This document shows positions 34,766-46,983 of a stretch of DNA of 64,000 nucleotides, piece after piece. The position numbers and the translations under genes were made by a program. The notes under the pieces were generated by a model. That model was given only the letters and a program-made list of their open reading frames with translations, was not told the origin of the DNA and searched no databases. Each line of letters begins with the position of its first letter. The first letter of the stretch is position 1. Source of the DNA: Tolypeutes matacus (Eukaryota > Chordata > Mammalia > Cingulata > Chlamyphoridae); assembly GCA_026826555.1 (NCBI GenBank), contig JAKSZT010054396.1, positions 12,327,009-12,391,008 of the forward strand. Reading direction: 5' to 3'.

Positions 34766-35495
34766 TTAGAAGAAGGAGTGAAGGATACAGCTTTCGAATT
34801 CTTACAAGACTACAATTTAAGGTTACTTTTAGAGAAGTCAAACATAGTTCCTGAAATTGCAAAGGCAGGTTAGCATAGGTCAGTGTTAAAATGACGGCCA
34901 GCTAGATTAGCATACTAATGATTTTCCCTGACAGTGAGAGAAAGGACACTGAAAAGAAGAGGCAGAGAGACAAATGATGTGCTGCCAAGAAGGTATGGGG
35001 TCTGAACTTGGTCTTCCATTTTTTTAGCTAGAGACCTTCATGGAATTTCAGAAAGAACTGGAGGGTTAGGACATTCCTATTGAGAAATCAGTTTCAGCCA
35101 AAGTCTGGGTCTACCTGCAGCTCAGCAGAGATCAGCCCTGTGGACTGGCTTCCTGTCTGTCTATTGTGATGGAGCTTCAGCAAGTCTCTTCCCTGTTTAA
35201 GAACCAACAATAGTTGCCTGCTGCCATACTCACCTCTGGTGTCCAAAGCGCTTCTGGATCTCATCTGTCCTATCCAGTTCACTTCACCTCCATACTTTTC
35301 AAGGATCTTCTTTGCTTTGGCCAGGGTGGGCTCCTCACTGTCCTCGGTTTCCTCTGGTCTCAGCCTGAGCCATTTTCACTTCCTGGAACACCTTCTCTCT
35401 TGATATTAGCAGTGATGATGATAATAATGCTTACCATTTAGTATACACATTTCATGCTGGACACCGTACTAAGCATGTAATATACTTTTACATCA

Positions 35496-35850
35496 CTTGA
35501 TTTTTTTTTTTTTAAGATTTTATTCCCTGCCCCGCCCCCGTTGTTTTTGCGCTTGCTGTGTGCTCTCTGTGTCTGCTTGTCTTCTCTTCTTGTCTTCTCT
35601 TTAGGAGGCACTGGGAACTGATCCTGAGACCTCCGATGTGGGACAGAGGCACTCAATCGCTTGAGCTACCTCAACTCCCTGGTTTGTTGTGTCTCTCATT
35701 GTCTCTCCTCTTTGTCTCTTTTTTGTTGTGCCACCTCTCACGCAGGCCAGGAGGTGCCTTCACCAGGAGGCCCCGGGAAACGAACCTGGGACTTCCAATA
35801 TGGTAGATGGGAGCCCAATCACTTGAGCCACATCTGCGTCCCTTGATTTT
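35496..35850 (-). repeat. Dimeric DAS-type SINE
   Basis: Two tRNA-like units read on the minus strand. The first has head GCAGATGTGGCTCAAGTG with B-box text near 35760-35800. A linker of GAGACAAAG-like repeats follows, then a second unit (GTTGAGGTAGCTCAAGCG). The tail is GAAGACAAGCAGACACAGAG-like, ending AATAAAATCTT and an A-run. The flanking duplication is CTTGATTTT (35496-35504 and 35842-35850). Confidence 0.88.
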
Positions 35851-35908
35851 CACAACTCTTTGTGAGAATCCATTTTAATAGGAAAGGAAACCGAGGCTGG
35901 GAGAGGTT

Positions 35909-36088
35909 AAAAAACATGGCTAAGGGAAGCGGCTGTGGCTCAATCAGTAGGGCTCCCGTTTACCATATGGGAGGCCCCAGGTTTGGTTCCCGGGGCCTCC
36001 TGGTGAGGGCGGGCCCGCCCGCACGGCGTGGTTGGCTGACCCAGCGGGCACGAGCAGCAAGGGGGGGATAAATGAATAAATAAATAAA

Positions 36089-36120
<32 letters not shown>

Positions 36121-36189
36121 TAAATAAATAAAATCTTTAAAAACAAAAAACAACAACAACAAAAAAACAACAAAAAAAAACATGGCTAA
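35909..36189 (+). repeat. DAS-type SINE with 15-bp duplication and long A-tail
   Basis: The body is 35924-36174. AAAAAACATGGCTAA is perfectly duplicated at 35909-35923 and 36175-36189. The tail has a second AAATAAATAAAATC block and then a CAA-rich end, suggesting tail expansion. Confidence 0.95.
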
Positions 36190-37152
36190 AGTTGAGGCTA
36201 GTAAAGGCAGGGAGGAGAGAGGATGGAAGCGCTGGCCCTCTCCTGTGCCACTGCTTTCTGATTCCTTTATTTGGTCAAATTCTAACAACAATCCTTTCCA
36301 GCTACTACAGCCCCTTGGCCACCCTTTGAGTTCTCAAATCATCCAAGTCAGCAGCATTCAGCTCATCCCACCTTCTCTAACTGGCTCATACGGGTGTGTC
36401 TAATCTGTCCACTGGATTGTGGGCTCCTTGAGGTCAGAGATGTTCCTTATATTTGTTTGAACCCATTACAGCACCCCCACAGACCTAGACAACAAAGACT
36501 TGTTGATTAACTAACGGTTTCACAATAATTCCTTCCAATGAGTTGTTCATTATATTTTATCAATACTAGAGGTAGAGGAAAGACACAAAAACTTAAGGTT
36601 TCTAATGACAGGAGGAATAATCCACTGATACCCCTCCCTCCCCCCAAGAAACTACCAATGCAGTGGATACTAGGTGCAAGCACCCAACATACATATACTT
36701 TGTTCTAAGTCACATTAAGCTCACTAAGCACATTTGTCTTTTAAGAACCTACTAGTTAGAAAGGCCCAGGAGCATTAGACAGATGAGAAAATCCAAAGAG
36801 GCTGAGTGATTCAGGGCCTCACATATGTCTAGCATTTTCTAGTTTACAAATATCCTTTCAAAAATTCTATTTTATTTAAGTTAAAAAAAAAAAAACACGA
36901 CAAAATCTCTGGGAGGTTGGTATTGCTATCCCCATTTTACAGATGAAGAAGCTGAGGCTCAGATAAGCAAAAGTAAATAGCTGTTGAATACCCAGTTACT
37001 TAGAGACAGAGTTTGCACTTAAAACCATACCTTCTGATACCCAGATCAATGCCCTTTCCAGTTTACCATATTGCTTCTTGCTTCACATTCACACGACAGA
37101 CTGATTTTTGCTCTATTTCTTTCTATGAGAGTAGGCCAACAGAGGAGAGGGA

Positions 37153-37194
<42 letters not shown>

Positions 37195-38340
37195 ACTAAC
37201 CCCAACAGTTGTGCCAGCTTCTAAAAATGACAAACAACTGCCCTGGTCATTATGGACCTAAACACAGTCTCATGCACAGCACTCCCCTCTTCAAAATCCT
37301 TTTATGAGCATATGGGATACAGAATGGAGAACCAATCCCTGTGTGCGGCAGTCATGGCCCTTCAAGATCTAGAGCCCACCCTGGGCCTCCGTAGACTTCA
37401 GGCATGTGGCATGGTCATGGATCCATACCTGTGCTCCTACTGTTCCCACTCCAACACACCTGTGTTGGGATGACACCTGCTGTCTTCCCAGCCCCCAGTC
37501 CTCCCCCTCTCCCTTTCTGACAGATCCCCATGTCTGCTTGGCTCCCTATTCTGGATGATCAGACTACTTTGTTCAAAGTCTCTAAAGGCATTCACCACAG
37601 TTTGGCTTCTGTTTCATTTAGTTCTTTTTGACCATTTTATTCAACTGAGATTATTAAACACCTACTTTGTGCCTTGTATTGTGCAAGCTTCAGGGGATAC
37701 AATGGTTATATAAAAGCCTTGCTTCCTTACCAGACTGTCTGTCAGCTGCTGGAGGGCAGGTTAAGTGTCTTATCAACCTCTGTATTTCCTACAGCTGTAC
37801 AATTCAAGTAGCTGGTTTGTGAACTACTTGATATTGGTTTGCAATGAGATATGGAGCTGTGACACACAGCTTCCTTCACTGACAATGTTTTGCAGAGAAA
37901 TAAAATGACAGAATGCTTTGAGACATGCTTGATTACATTCTGGTACAAACTCCTTATCTTCTGTTCAAGAAACAGTTTAGATACTAGCACTAGTCTGCAG
38001 CCTACACTTTGAGTAACACTAATCTATAGGACCTAGCAAAAACTACACTCTACACATAGAATGTGGTCAGTAAAGTTTCATGAGTTAAAAGACATTTCTC
38101 CCAATATCTCTTGGAAGTTACTTATTTCTATATCCATTATGGTAGAACTGGAAAGGTGCAAAGGTTTGTGGCTGGACAAATGGCATAATATTCCTTGCCT
38201 ACTTGCCTACATACACTTTTTGCCACAGGACACCCATACCAAAAAAAAAAAAAAAAAAGTAGTAACTCACAAATTCTCACAGCTTCCCCTCAGATAACCA
38301 ACTAATAGACCAGGTATAAAATGCTGGTTATTGCTTTCTC
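36190..38340. other. Intronic sequence with MIR/L2 traces
   Basis: MIR-like text occurs near 36920-36965 (CCCATTTTACAGATGAAGAAG) and near 37630-37700 (CACCTACTTTGTGCC). An A-run lies near 38240-38258. No exon is recognisable. Confidence 0.4.
37154..37194 (+). repeat. (CAA)n microsatellite
   Basis: About 13 uninterrupted ACA/CAA triplets. Confidence 0.95.
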
Positions 38341-38344
38341 TCCT

Positions 38345-39375
38345 GTTTTTTTTTCTTTTTTTTCCCAACTTATTTTGAAATACTTTCAAAATTGCAAAAA
38401 TAACACAAAAATAATATACTGAGAACTCCAATATATCCCTACCCAGATTTACCAACTTTTAACATTTTGCCACATTTGCTCTACTGCTCTATCTTCTGCT
38501 GCTGCTTCTACTACTACTACTACTAATCTATCTTCCTTTCTATCATCTAAACATTTGAGCGTAGATTGCATACATCATGGTCCTTTAACACTTGTTACTT
38601 CTATGTATATTTCCTAAGAACAAGGATACTCACTTATGTAACCACATTAAGTACAGTTAACAAGTTCAAGAAATTGAACATTGATATAAAGCATAGGGCC
38701 TATTATCCCATTTTTTTCAATTATCCCATTAATGTCATTATCTCTTTAGTCTCTCTCTTTTTAAAATTGTGGTAACATAGACACAATGCAAAATTTCCCA
38801 TCTCAAACACTCCCAAGAATATAACTCAGTGGCATTAATCACATTCACGATGTTGTTCTACCCTCCCCACCATCTATGACCAAAACTTTTCGGGGAGTGG
38901 ATGTGGCTCAAGCGGTTAAGCGCCTGCTTCCCACATAGGAGGTCCCGGGTTCGGTTCCTGATGCCTCCTAAAAATAAAAAACCAAACAGCAAGCAAACAA
39001 ACAAGAAAACCAACTCAGGGGAGTTGATGTGGCTCAGTGTTTGAGTGCTGGCTTCTCACCTACGAGGACCCAGGTTCAATCCCTGGCCCCAGTACGTCAA
39101 AAAAACAAAAAACAAAAAACAAAAAAACTTTTTCACCACCCCAAACAGAAATCCTGTACTATTATGCTTCCCCTTGATGTCCTCTCCCTCACTCTCCCTC
39201 ACCCCTGCCCGTTAACCTGTATTCTACTCCTTCTGTCTCTGAGTTTGCACCGTCTATTTCATATATGTGGAATTATACAATATCTGTCCCCTTGTGCCTG
39301 ACTTATTTCACTCATCTTGATGTCTTTAAGGTTCATCATTCTTATAATAGCATGCTTATCAGAACTTCATTCTTT
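38345..39375 (-). repeat. Reverse-oriented old L1 3' region, interrupted by a dimeric SINE
   Basis: Reverse L1 text includes TTTTAACATTTTGCCACATTTG (38456-38477), TTGTGGTAACATAGACACAATG, AACTCAGTGGCATTAATCACATTC, TGTGGAATTATACAATATCTG and TTATTTCACTCATCTTGATGTC. The 38882-39128 SINE splits it, so the SINE is younger. The middle part (38480-38760) with CTA/CTG triplets is less certain. Confidence 0.6.
38882..39128 (+). repeat. Dimeric DAS-type SINE
   Basis: The first unit is GGAGTGGATGTGGCTCAAGC with B box GGTTCGGTTCC; a linker of AAACAAACAAG-like text follows. The second unit is GGAGTTGATGTGGCTCAGTG with GGTTCAATCCC. The tail is CAAAAAA-rich. AAAACTTTT-type duplication brackets it (about 38882-38891 and 39124-39134). 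Confidence 0.88.
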
Positions 39376-39399
39376 TTATTTTTATTTTTTTTATTTTTT

Positions 39400-39510
39400 A
39401 TTTTTTAAAAGATTTTATTTATTTATTCATTTATCCCCCCCTTGCTGCTTGTGCTCGTTGGGTCAGCTAACCACGCCGTGCGGGCGGGCTTGTCTTCACA
39501 AGGAGGCCAC
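39400..39510 (-). repeat. 5'-truncated DAS-type SINE
   Basis: Only the tail and body are present (reverse of AAGGAGGCCAC back to the TAAAT tail); the tRNA-like head is missing. Truncation on the head side is typical of target-primed reverse transcription. Confidence 0.9.
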
Positions 39511-42500
39511 CCACTTTCTAGATGATGTGGCACCGTTGCCTGCAAAGGAGAGCTGGAAAGGGGGCCATTTCCAAAGGCAGGAAGGAAAGGAGAATGTGCC
39601 CAGTCAAAGCTTCGCTGACCTTCCTAATAAGAGGGAGGAAAAGCCCATTTTGGAGAAAACTTTCTAGCTGAGGAGTTGGTGCCTCAGGCTCTGCATAAAC
39701 CAGCATTCCAGGGTTGCCGATATGCCTTCCTGAGGGTTAGAATAAGAGTATTCCAGAGGCAAGGCTGTGGCTTGAAAAAAAAAAAATCATGTTTAATTTA
39801 AAAATTAGAAACTGGAGCAGGCTGTGAGCACAGGGGTTGATTGAAACAAAATTTAAATTCCTGTCAAGCCCATTTAAACACGGGGGCCCTTCATAGACAA
39901 TTAGCTGCTCCCTGTGAATGCTGAATAAACTCAGGCCTGGTCACTGTGAGAAGAGAGGCGCCTACTGTGAGGCGCTGAAAAAAAAATTAACTAAAATCAG
40001 GCTCTATGAAATATTTAGCCTTCCAGTATATCACAGGGGTTTGGTTTGAAAGTGTAAACAAGACAAAAATCGATTCCTTGGTGCCCTCAAATCAATCCCC
40101 CAAAATGGTTAGGGCATCTGTTTCTGCTAAATTTTGTTTACATCGGCAGATTTGCCTTAATTGCAGTTGTTTATCTCTCATTGTCCCTGGGGCCCTAATC
40201 TCCCGATTACTAATACTTAACACTCATTTCACATCTAAAGCTACTTCTAATCCTCAACAGGTTTTGGGGGCTCTTAAAATTATTGAAACCACAGAGGCGG
40301 GAGACACAGCCTCTTTGTGAAAGGAACATTTTCTTATCTACTACCAGCTGGGCCCAATCATCACCAGGGATGGCTACAACAAAGGTGCTAAAAGGCTCTT
40401 CCACAATGACTGCTGCTCCACTGGGGATTCAGAGGATAAAAAAGAGCTTTGATGGAAAAATCTGAACAAGAGGCTAAAGCAGTCCAGCCAAATAAAGTTA
40501 CTGTCATAATCAAATGCTGTCAATCACCATGAAAATCCAATTAAAAATGTTTCAGCACAGCCCTCTTAAGTGGAAAAATGTACACTATTTATAAAAATTT
40601 TTGTCAATTCCACACCAATCCCACAATTAGAAAGTCCTGCTATTAATTGAATCCCACCCCCACCCCCAACTTTTAAAAGAGATGCAGGCCATTCAGAAGC
40701 CTTTTGAGGGAGCTGAGACCACACAGGCTATTGGTATACAATTAAGAGTTAATCGGGTTACATTTGAAAATTACATTTTTATTCGTATCAAGGGAACCTT
40801 TGCACGAATAAATAGATGGCACCTATTCTCCTACTTCAGAATCAGTGACCATTTATATTTAGAGAACAGAGGAACGGTAAACCAGGATACTGGAAAGAAA
40901 CTAGTCCATGCTCTGGCAAATGTCTCTCGGTAGACCAAGGTCTAATGTTTAATTCTAATCTTGAAAATTAAATAGAGGATGGAAGGCCTAAATGTTCCTA
41001 CTGTCTTTCTGAAGTCTCTAAATGGCCCAAGGAACCTCATATTATCTGCAGGCAAATTTGGCCCCCCAAATAACTGTGTATCTACAAAAGGTCTCACTGA
41101 AACAACAAGACTCACGATCCCCAAAGGTCTCTCTAAAATCTGCTACAAATTAAAAAGCAAACAACCCATTAAACAAATCCAGCTGGTTACAACTGTAAAT
41201 AGGAGGCTTCTAATATTTTTTACAGCCCTTGAAATTCCTGGTTAGACTCATTAATAATGGATAAGAATTGCATCTATTTATTGGTAAGTACTCACAGGAA
41301 AACAGCTTTGCTACCTTCAACAGCAATTCCCAAATCCCAGGGACTAGGCTTCAAGATCCTTTTGTACTTCCCCCACAAATGGCTGAATGTTTTTGGTCTT
41401 TTTCAACCCAACCCATTATTCCCAAGAGCTGGGGGTGAGTGGTGGGTGGTGGCATGTATCTGATATGCTGATAAATACAGACCTTGGGATTCCCAGCCAT
41501 TAATCAGGCTACATGTTCTCATCTAGGTCTTGGCTCTCTAATGACTTCTTGATCTGGAATTAACAGTTGGAGGTGAATTCTGAAACAGTCAGAACTACAC
41601 ACACCAAAGATCATAGGTGTTGCTGGTTGGCCACCTGTTTAATAATGCTTTTCAGTTCTTCCCAAACATTCAGGATGTATGGCTGAACCCTGGTGCATAT
41701 TTTTATTGGCTATGCCTCTGCTACAGTGGTTGCTAAATGCTTTGAATATTATCCCTGAAAACAATGCAATATCTTAGAAATTTTAGTATTCTGGCACCAG
41801 ATCATCTCTCATAGTAGGAAGCCAAACAAAGACTTTGCATTAGACCATGTTTTCTACTATGGTCATCTGAATTTATACTGTGTATCACAATGCCTAGGGA
41901 TTGCTTGTTCTTGACTCAGTTCCTTCAACTTATGTGTTCCTTGTCTTTATCTGCTAGACATCTAGCAAAGTGTTCTACTGAATTGGATGAGAGAGTGGCA
42001 AATGCAAATAGTAATCAAGTGATTTTTCTTTTAATTAGATCAGAGAACTTGCCTATTTGACAGCAGAATAGGACCAAGCTAGGCACTGAATTATAAGATC
42101 ATGGTCTTCCTTCAAGGAATTTACAATCTAGTTAGAGAAAAAGGCAGTAAATCATGAGTCTCACCTCTGGCTTCCCCTTATCATCACCTGTAAAGCATAA
42201 AAATAAAATAAAAAAGTACCTGCTCCCTGGTCCAAATACCAAACATTCTTTGATCTGGGTTGGGGATCCAGGTAATTCTCCCCTGCCCCCTACCTTGATT
42301 TTGATGAGTTGCCAGGGTTAAGAACCATTGTAATTCACAGATCAACTTGTGGATATACGATGAACATGTAATTAAGTGCTTTTCCAAGTTACAGAGAATA
42401 AATGATGAAGGGCTTCAGAGAAGGGAGCAAGCAAGTACGGTGAAACACTGAGAAGTGGGGAAAAGCTACAGGGAAGAAGAGGGAGCCTTCAAGGACTCCG

Positions 42501-43014
42501 CCTTCAAGGACAGGGGAGAGGAGGGTATTCTAGGCTGGGGATATCATCCCCAATAGCAGAAACTTCCACGAGTTGAGTAGCATCAAATGAGGAACTGTGT
42601 CACATACTCCAAAGACCCACCTGAGCCCCCTGTGAATTTGGCATAACATTGAAGATCAGACAGATTCACTTTGAGTCAGAAGAAAATGCATCCAAGATAG
42701 TCAAACCCTACCAGAGGTCAATGGCTACACACCTCTATTGTGCCCTGAAATGTGATGCTGGGAAGATGACAGTCAACCCAATGAAACAAGAAAGAAGCAT
42801 TGCAAGCATGAGTTCAAACAACTGCAATCTTAAACAGCCAAGCCATCACCATATTAAGAGATATGACTTGAATGATGGAGGAAAAAAAGTTATCCTTAAC
42901 TGGCTGGGAAATTAAAACTGTCAGATCACCATGATCAAGGAATGACAGATTTTATCTATCTGTACCTCTCTTGCTATGTGCATGTATATATATAAATATA
43001 TAAACACACACATA

Positions 43015-43049
<35 letters not shown>

Positions 43050-43579
43050 TTATTTATCTGCTAAAGTCTCATGAAAGATTAAGCAAACACATCTATGGAA
43101 AAACAAAGCTTTTTTTCTAGGGTTATAATCTCTCTGTTCTTGCTGAAGTGCTAATGTGTCATCAAAAATTCAAATTAAAGCTGTCTGATTTAGTGTGATC
43201 TCAAGCATCCAGACAGTGACTCTCCCCTTATAATTATGTGCAATTAAACAGCTAAAATCAACTTCTTTGCTAGTAGATTCCTATGTACAAGCAAACACCA
43301 ATATCTGATTTTAATGGCCTTCAGAACTTGAAAAAAAAATCATTACATGGTTGTCAACTGGACTGTGGCGCCCCCGTTGCTCTTGTTATGAATTTTGTGC
43401 TTGAAGGAACTACTGAGTTGAGTTACAACCCTTGCCAGGGCTTCTCCCTGCAAATTTTGGGTGCTGCAGCTAATGAGTGGATTTGCAACATCAAACGAAT
43501 TACCAAAAGCAAACATGATATCTGCAAGAATGGGTGTCCAGACACATGGGTCTGTTCCTAAATGTCTATTTCAAAACAT
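39511..43579. other. Intronic sequence with possible conserved islands, no exon found
   Basis: The segments about 39830-40560 and 40680-41240 are unique, SINE-free and rich in TAAT/ATTA cores, and could be conserved non-coding DNA. A (TA)n tract lies at about 43016-43046. No coding exon of MAP2K5 is recognisable. Confidence 0.35.
43016..43046. repeat. (TA)n microsatellite
   Basis: Some 14 TA dinucleotides preceded by related TATATAAATATA text. Confidence 0.95.
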
Positions 43580-43815
43580 GCTCTAGGGGAGCGGATGTGG
43601 CTCAAGTGATTGAGTGCCTGCTTCCCACATGGGGCGGGGGGGGTGTCCCGGGTTTGGTTCCTGGGGTCTGCTAACAACAAAAAAACACAATAACCAAACA
43701 AATGAAAAAGCAACTCAGGGGAGCCAATGTGGCTCAGTGCCGGCTTCCCACATACAAGGTCCCCAGTTCAATCCCTGGGCCAATACCTCAAGAAAAAAAA
43801 AAAAAAAAGCTCTAG
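43580..43815 (+). repeat. Dimeric DAS-type SINE
   Basis: The body is 43587-43808. The first unit is GGAGCGGATGTGGCTCAAGTG and the second is GGAGCCAATGTGGCTCAGTG with GTTCAATCCC; the tail is A16. The short duplication GCTCTAG lies at 43580-43586 and 43809-43815. The first unit has a G-run insertion near 43630-43640. Confidence 0.88.
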
Positions 43816-45450
43816 AAGACACAAGCAATAGCTTCAGGAGGAAAACTGCAACCAAGACCCCTTCCTTTTCTTTGAGACATTCCTCATTAATGAATGTCCT
43901 CCATATCGCAAGTAGCCCGAATAAGAATCTTCTTAATTGTCTGGTGCATTTGGTCTTTGACAGTGGTTAGAGGGTTTGGGTCCAATAATGGTGCAAAAAG
44001 CCATGTGGTGTGAACCCAAAAGTCACACTAGAATTTGAGTGCTGTAGAGGCAAAAACCTAATGCGGTATGTTCTTTGCTTATTAAAAAGGATCATGAAGA
44101 TACCAAATTTAACATATACCTCTATTAACTGAGAGACCAACCAACCAAACTATCTGAAAATGTAATTATAATCAAGTTTGGAAAAACAGAAAAGCTACCA
44201 GTGACAATTTAATTTAGAGGAGTTAAACAAGTTAACATCTCTTTGCAAGTAATTAAATGTTTAAACAGATTTTTCTGGAGCAGTTTGGTGTTTATTAGCT
44301 CCCAAACATTACCACCTCTTATGCACAAGGCCTTCTCTGAGAAACGAGATGCCTTCATGTCTGCAGCTGCTGGCATTAGATGAAGGAGTAGTGGGGGGTG
44401 GGGAGGCCCCAAAGCACTATGTTGATTGTAACTGACGCCCTCCCCCTGAGACTCACACCTGGCTTCTTGGATATCTGGCCCCACTATTTACCTGCTTTCT
44501 AAACAAAATGTAAAATTTCAATTGCAAACTGCACCTATGTTTTTTCTTAGAAGCCTAAATCAAAAACCAAACTGGAGGAAATACTAAATGAGGATGCCCT
44601 GCTCTGGAATGTACAAGGAAATGCACAAAATAACAAGCATTATTAGAACCTAAGGAGAAAACCCATGTTTTTAAACAATTACTAAAGCAGTATAGTAATA
44701 GCATAAAGACAATTTCTGCACCAGCTTGTTTCTCTGAAATTCTCTCTGCCACTGAACAGCTAGAACAGATAATAACTATTAGTAAATCAAACTCCTCTGC
44801 AATATCCAGCTGTGCCTCACACATTTACATACAGATAGAATGGGTATATGTTTTTAATATGTATGTGATACGTACTTTTACCACAGCTGAAGTGCATGCT
44901 ACAAAGGAGGAGAATGGGAATCAGATCAGCATGAGATAATAAAGTGGCCTAGATAAAGTATTAGCCAGCGATTGATCTCAAACGGGGATGCTGCTTCTTC
45001 TGACCTGATTACTTACTATGCATAGATTCCATTAAATAGAGCTTAGACATGGAAAGCTCCTGAAAATACTCTAAATGCATAGAAGGATCTACAGCACTTG
45101 GAGCCAAAATTGTAACTCATGGCCCACACCCTCCCTGCTGGAGTCAAGGTCCACATTCAGGGTTAGGCTGGGGAGGTTATAGGGCTGCGTGACAGCTGGT
45201 GGGAAGCCCTGCTGAGTCCCCCAGGGACAGTCCTTCCCTTCCTCCCCCACCCCAAGTAAGCACCCTCAGAGTGAATGCCTCAGCTCTCCCAGCTGCTTAT
45301 CTGGTCCTGGTGGCATAGCCCTAACTAATGGAGTGGAAGGTAGCGAGGGAGCTTAACAATCATTTAGGGTCATAGTCCCCTCTGAGAAACTGGTGACAGC
45401 CACAAATTTGTCTCAGAAAAATGCAAATCCCCACATGCACACATAATTTT
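43816..45450. other. Intronic unique sequence
   Basis: No SINE, L1 or exon is visible; ordinary AT-rich intron. Confidence 0.4.
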
Positions 45451-45567
45451 GGATGTAACTTGTTCTAACAGACTTCCTGACGTCACAGACTCCAGGTCAA
45501 GGATTGCTGATCTAGTCTATCCCCTTCATTTTGCAGATGAAGACACTGAAGCCAAGAGGGAATGGGG

Positions 45568-45900
45568 GGAAGTGGATGTGGCTCAAGCAGTTGGGCGCCT
45601 GCCTCCCACATGGGAGGTCCCAGGTTTGGCTCCCGGTGCCTCCTAAGGACAATGAGCAAGACAGCAAACTGATGTGATGGGCTGGCACAGTGAGCTGACG
45701 TAATGAGCTGATGCAATGAGGAGACACAGTAAGGAGACAGAATGAGAGTCACCACAAGCAGGAAGCGGGTGTCGCTCAAGGTCCCAGGTTTGATTCCCAG
45801 TGCCCCCTAAAAGAAGACAAGCAGAAACAGAGAGCACACAGTGAACAGACACAGAGAGCAGACAGCGAGTGCAAACAACGGGGTGGGGTAAATAAATAAA

Positions 45901-45930
<30 letters not shown>
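45568..45930 (+). repeat. Dimeric DAS-type SINE with degenerate linker repeats and T-run
   Basis: The first unit is GAAGTGGATGTGGCTCAAGC. The linker has imperfect GAGCTGATGCAATGA-like repeats (45650-45740). The second unit is degraded (GAAGCGGGTGTCGCTCAAGG), lacking its anticodon arm. The tail is AGAAGACAAGCAGAAACAGA and on to TAAATAAATAAATC. A run of 26 T (45903-45928) follows instead of A. Confidence 0.85.
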
Positions 45931-45934
<4 letters not shown>

Positions 45935-46251
45935 GGGCTGACCTGATTTTGTGATAATCAGGGTAGGCTAAATATTCGCTATTTTAGAAACCATGCATGT
46001 GTCCTCAGACCTAGTTTTTCTCCCTAGGTCTGGTTTTTAGAATGCTGGTGATAAACTATGCCTAATTTATTATATGACCATCCTGTATGGGAAAAGACTG
46101 TAATTTTGGGTATCTTTGGTCAACCTTAAGAGATATAGCAGGGGGACGGATGTGGCTCGGGTGGTTGGGTGTCCGTCTCCTTTATGGAGGGAACTGGGTT
46201 CGACCCCTGGACCTCCCGGTAAAGGTTAAAAAAAAAAAAAGAAAAATGTAG

Positions 46252-46500
46252 AGGGCGCATGGGCCATTAGGCCCCGCGTATGGGTATGCCACCAGGCCCC
46301 ACGAGCAGGTGAATCATCAGGCCCCGTCCATGGGTAAGCCGCCAGGCCCCATGCACGGGCATGCTGCCAGGCCCTGAGAGTGGGTGAGCCGCCAGGCCCC
46401 ATCTGCGGGTGAGCCACCAGGCCCTGCGAGTGGATGAGCCGTCAGGCCCCATGTGCGGGTGTGCTGCCAGGCTCTGTGAGCAGGTGAGCCACCAGGCCCC
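46252..46500 (+). repeat. 25-bp VNTR, one 24-base partial plus nine exact-length units
   Basis: Each unit ends CCAGGCCCC or a close variant and carries GGGTGAGCCG-like text. Nine successive units from 46276 to 46500 are each exactly 25 bases, diverged from one another by a few changes. Open frames across it are by-products of the repeat. Confidence 0.95.
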
Positions 46501-46769
46501 GCAAGCCATGCAGCAAATTGATAACATAACAGGAGAGTGACACAAGGGAGAGCCAGGACGAGAAGCACTGAAAAACTAGGAACTAAGGTGGCGCAGGCAG
46601 TAGTAGGACGCCACTCTCCCACATCGGAGATTCCGAGAATCGAATCCCAGTGAAGATAGGAGGAGAAGGATGAGAAGAGAGGGCAGGAAACAGACACAGA
46701 GAGTTGTCCAGTGAATGGACACAGAAACAGCAAAAATGGAGGAGATGGGTAAAAATGGATAAAAGTAAA

Positions 46770-46983
46770 TAAATAAATTCTTTTTTTTTTTTTTTTTTTT
46801 AAAGATTTTATTTATTTATTCATTCATCCCCCCCTTGCTGCTTGCGCTCGCCGGGTCAGCCAACCACGCCGTGCGGGCGGCCCGCCCCCACCAGGAGGCC
46901 CCGGGAACCGAACCCGGGGCCTCCCATATGGCAAACGGGAGCCCCACTGATTGAGCCACAGCCGCTTCCCTAAATAAATTCTT
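46770..46983 (-). repeat. DAS-type SINE nested in the composite's tail, 13-bp duplication
   Basis: The body is 46783-46970 and is reverse oriented. TAAATAAATTCTT is duplicated at 46770-46782 and 46971-46983. The target was the composite's own A-rich tail, so this insertion is the younger event. Confidence 0.93.

Noticed and set aside
46226..46733. Repetitive protein-like frames rich in GPGG and AWRLT units
   Set aside because: They are translations of the 25-bp VNTR and its flanks in the composite element, not a gene.
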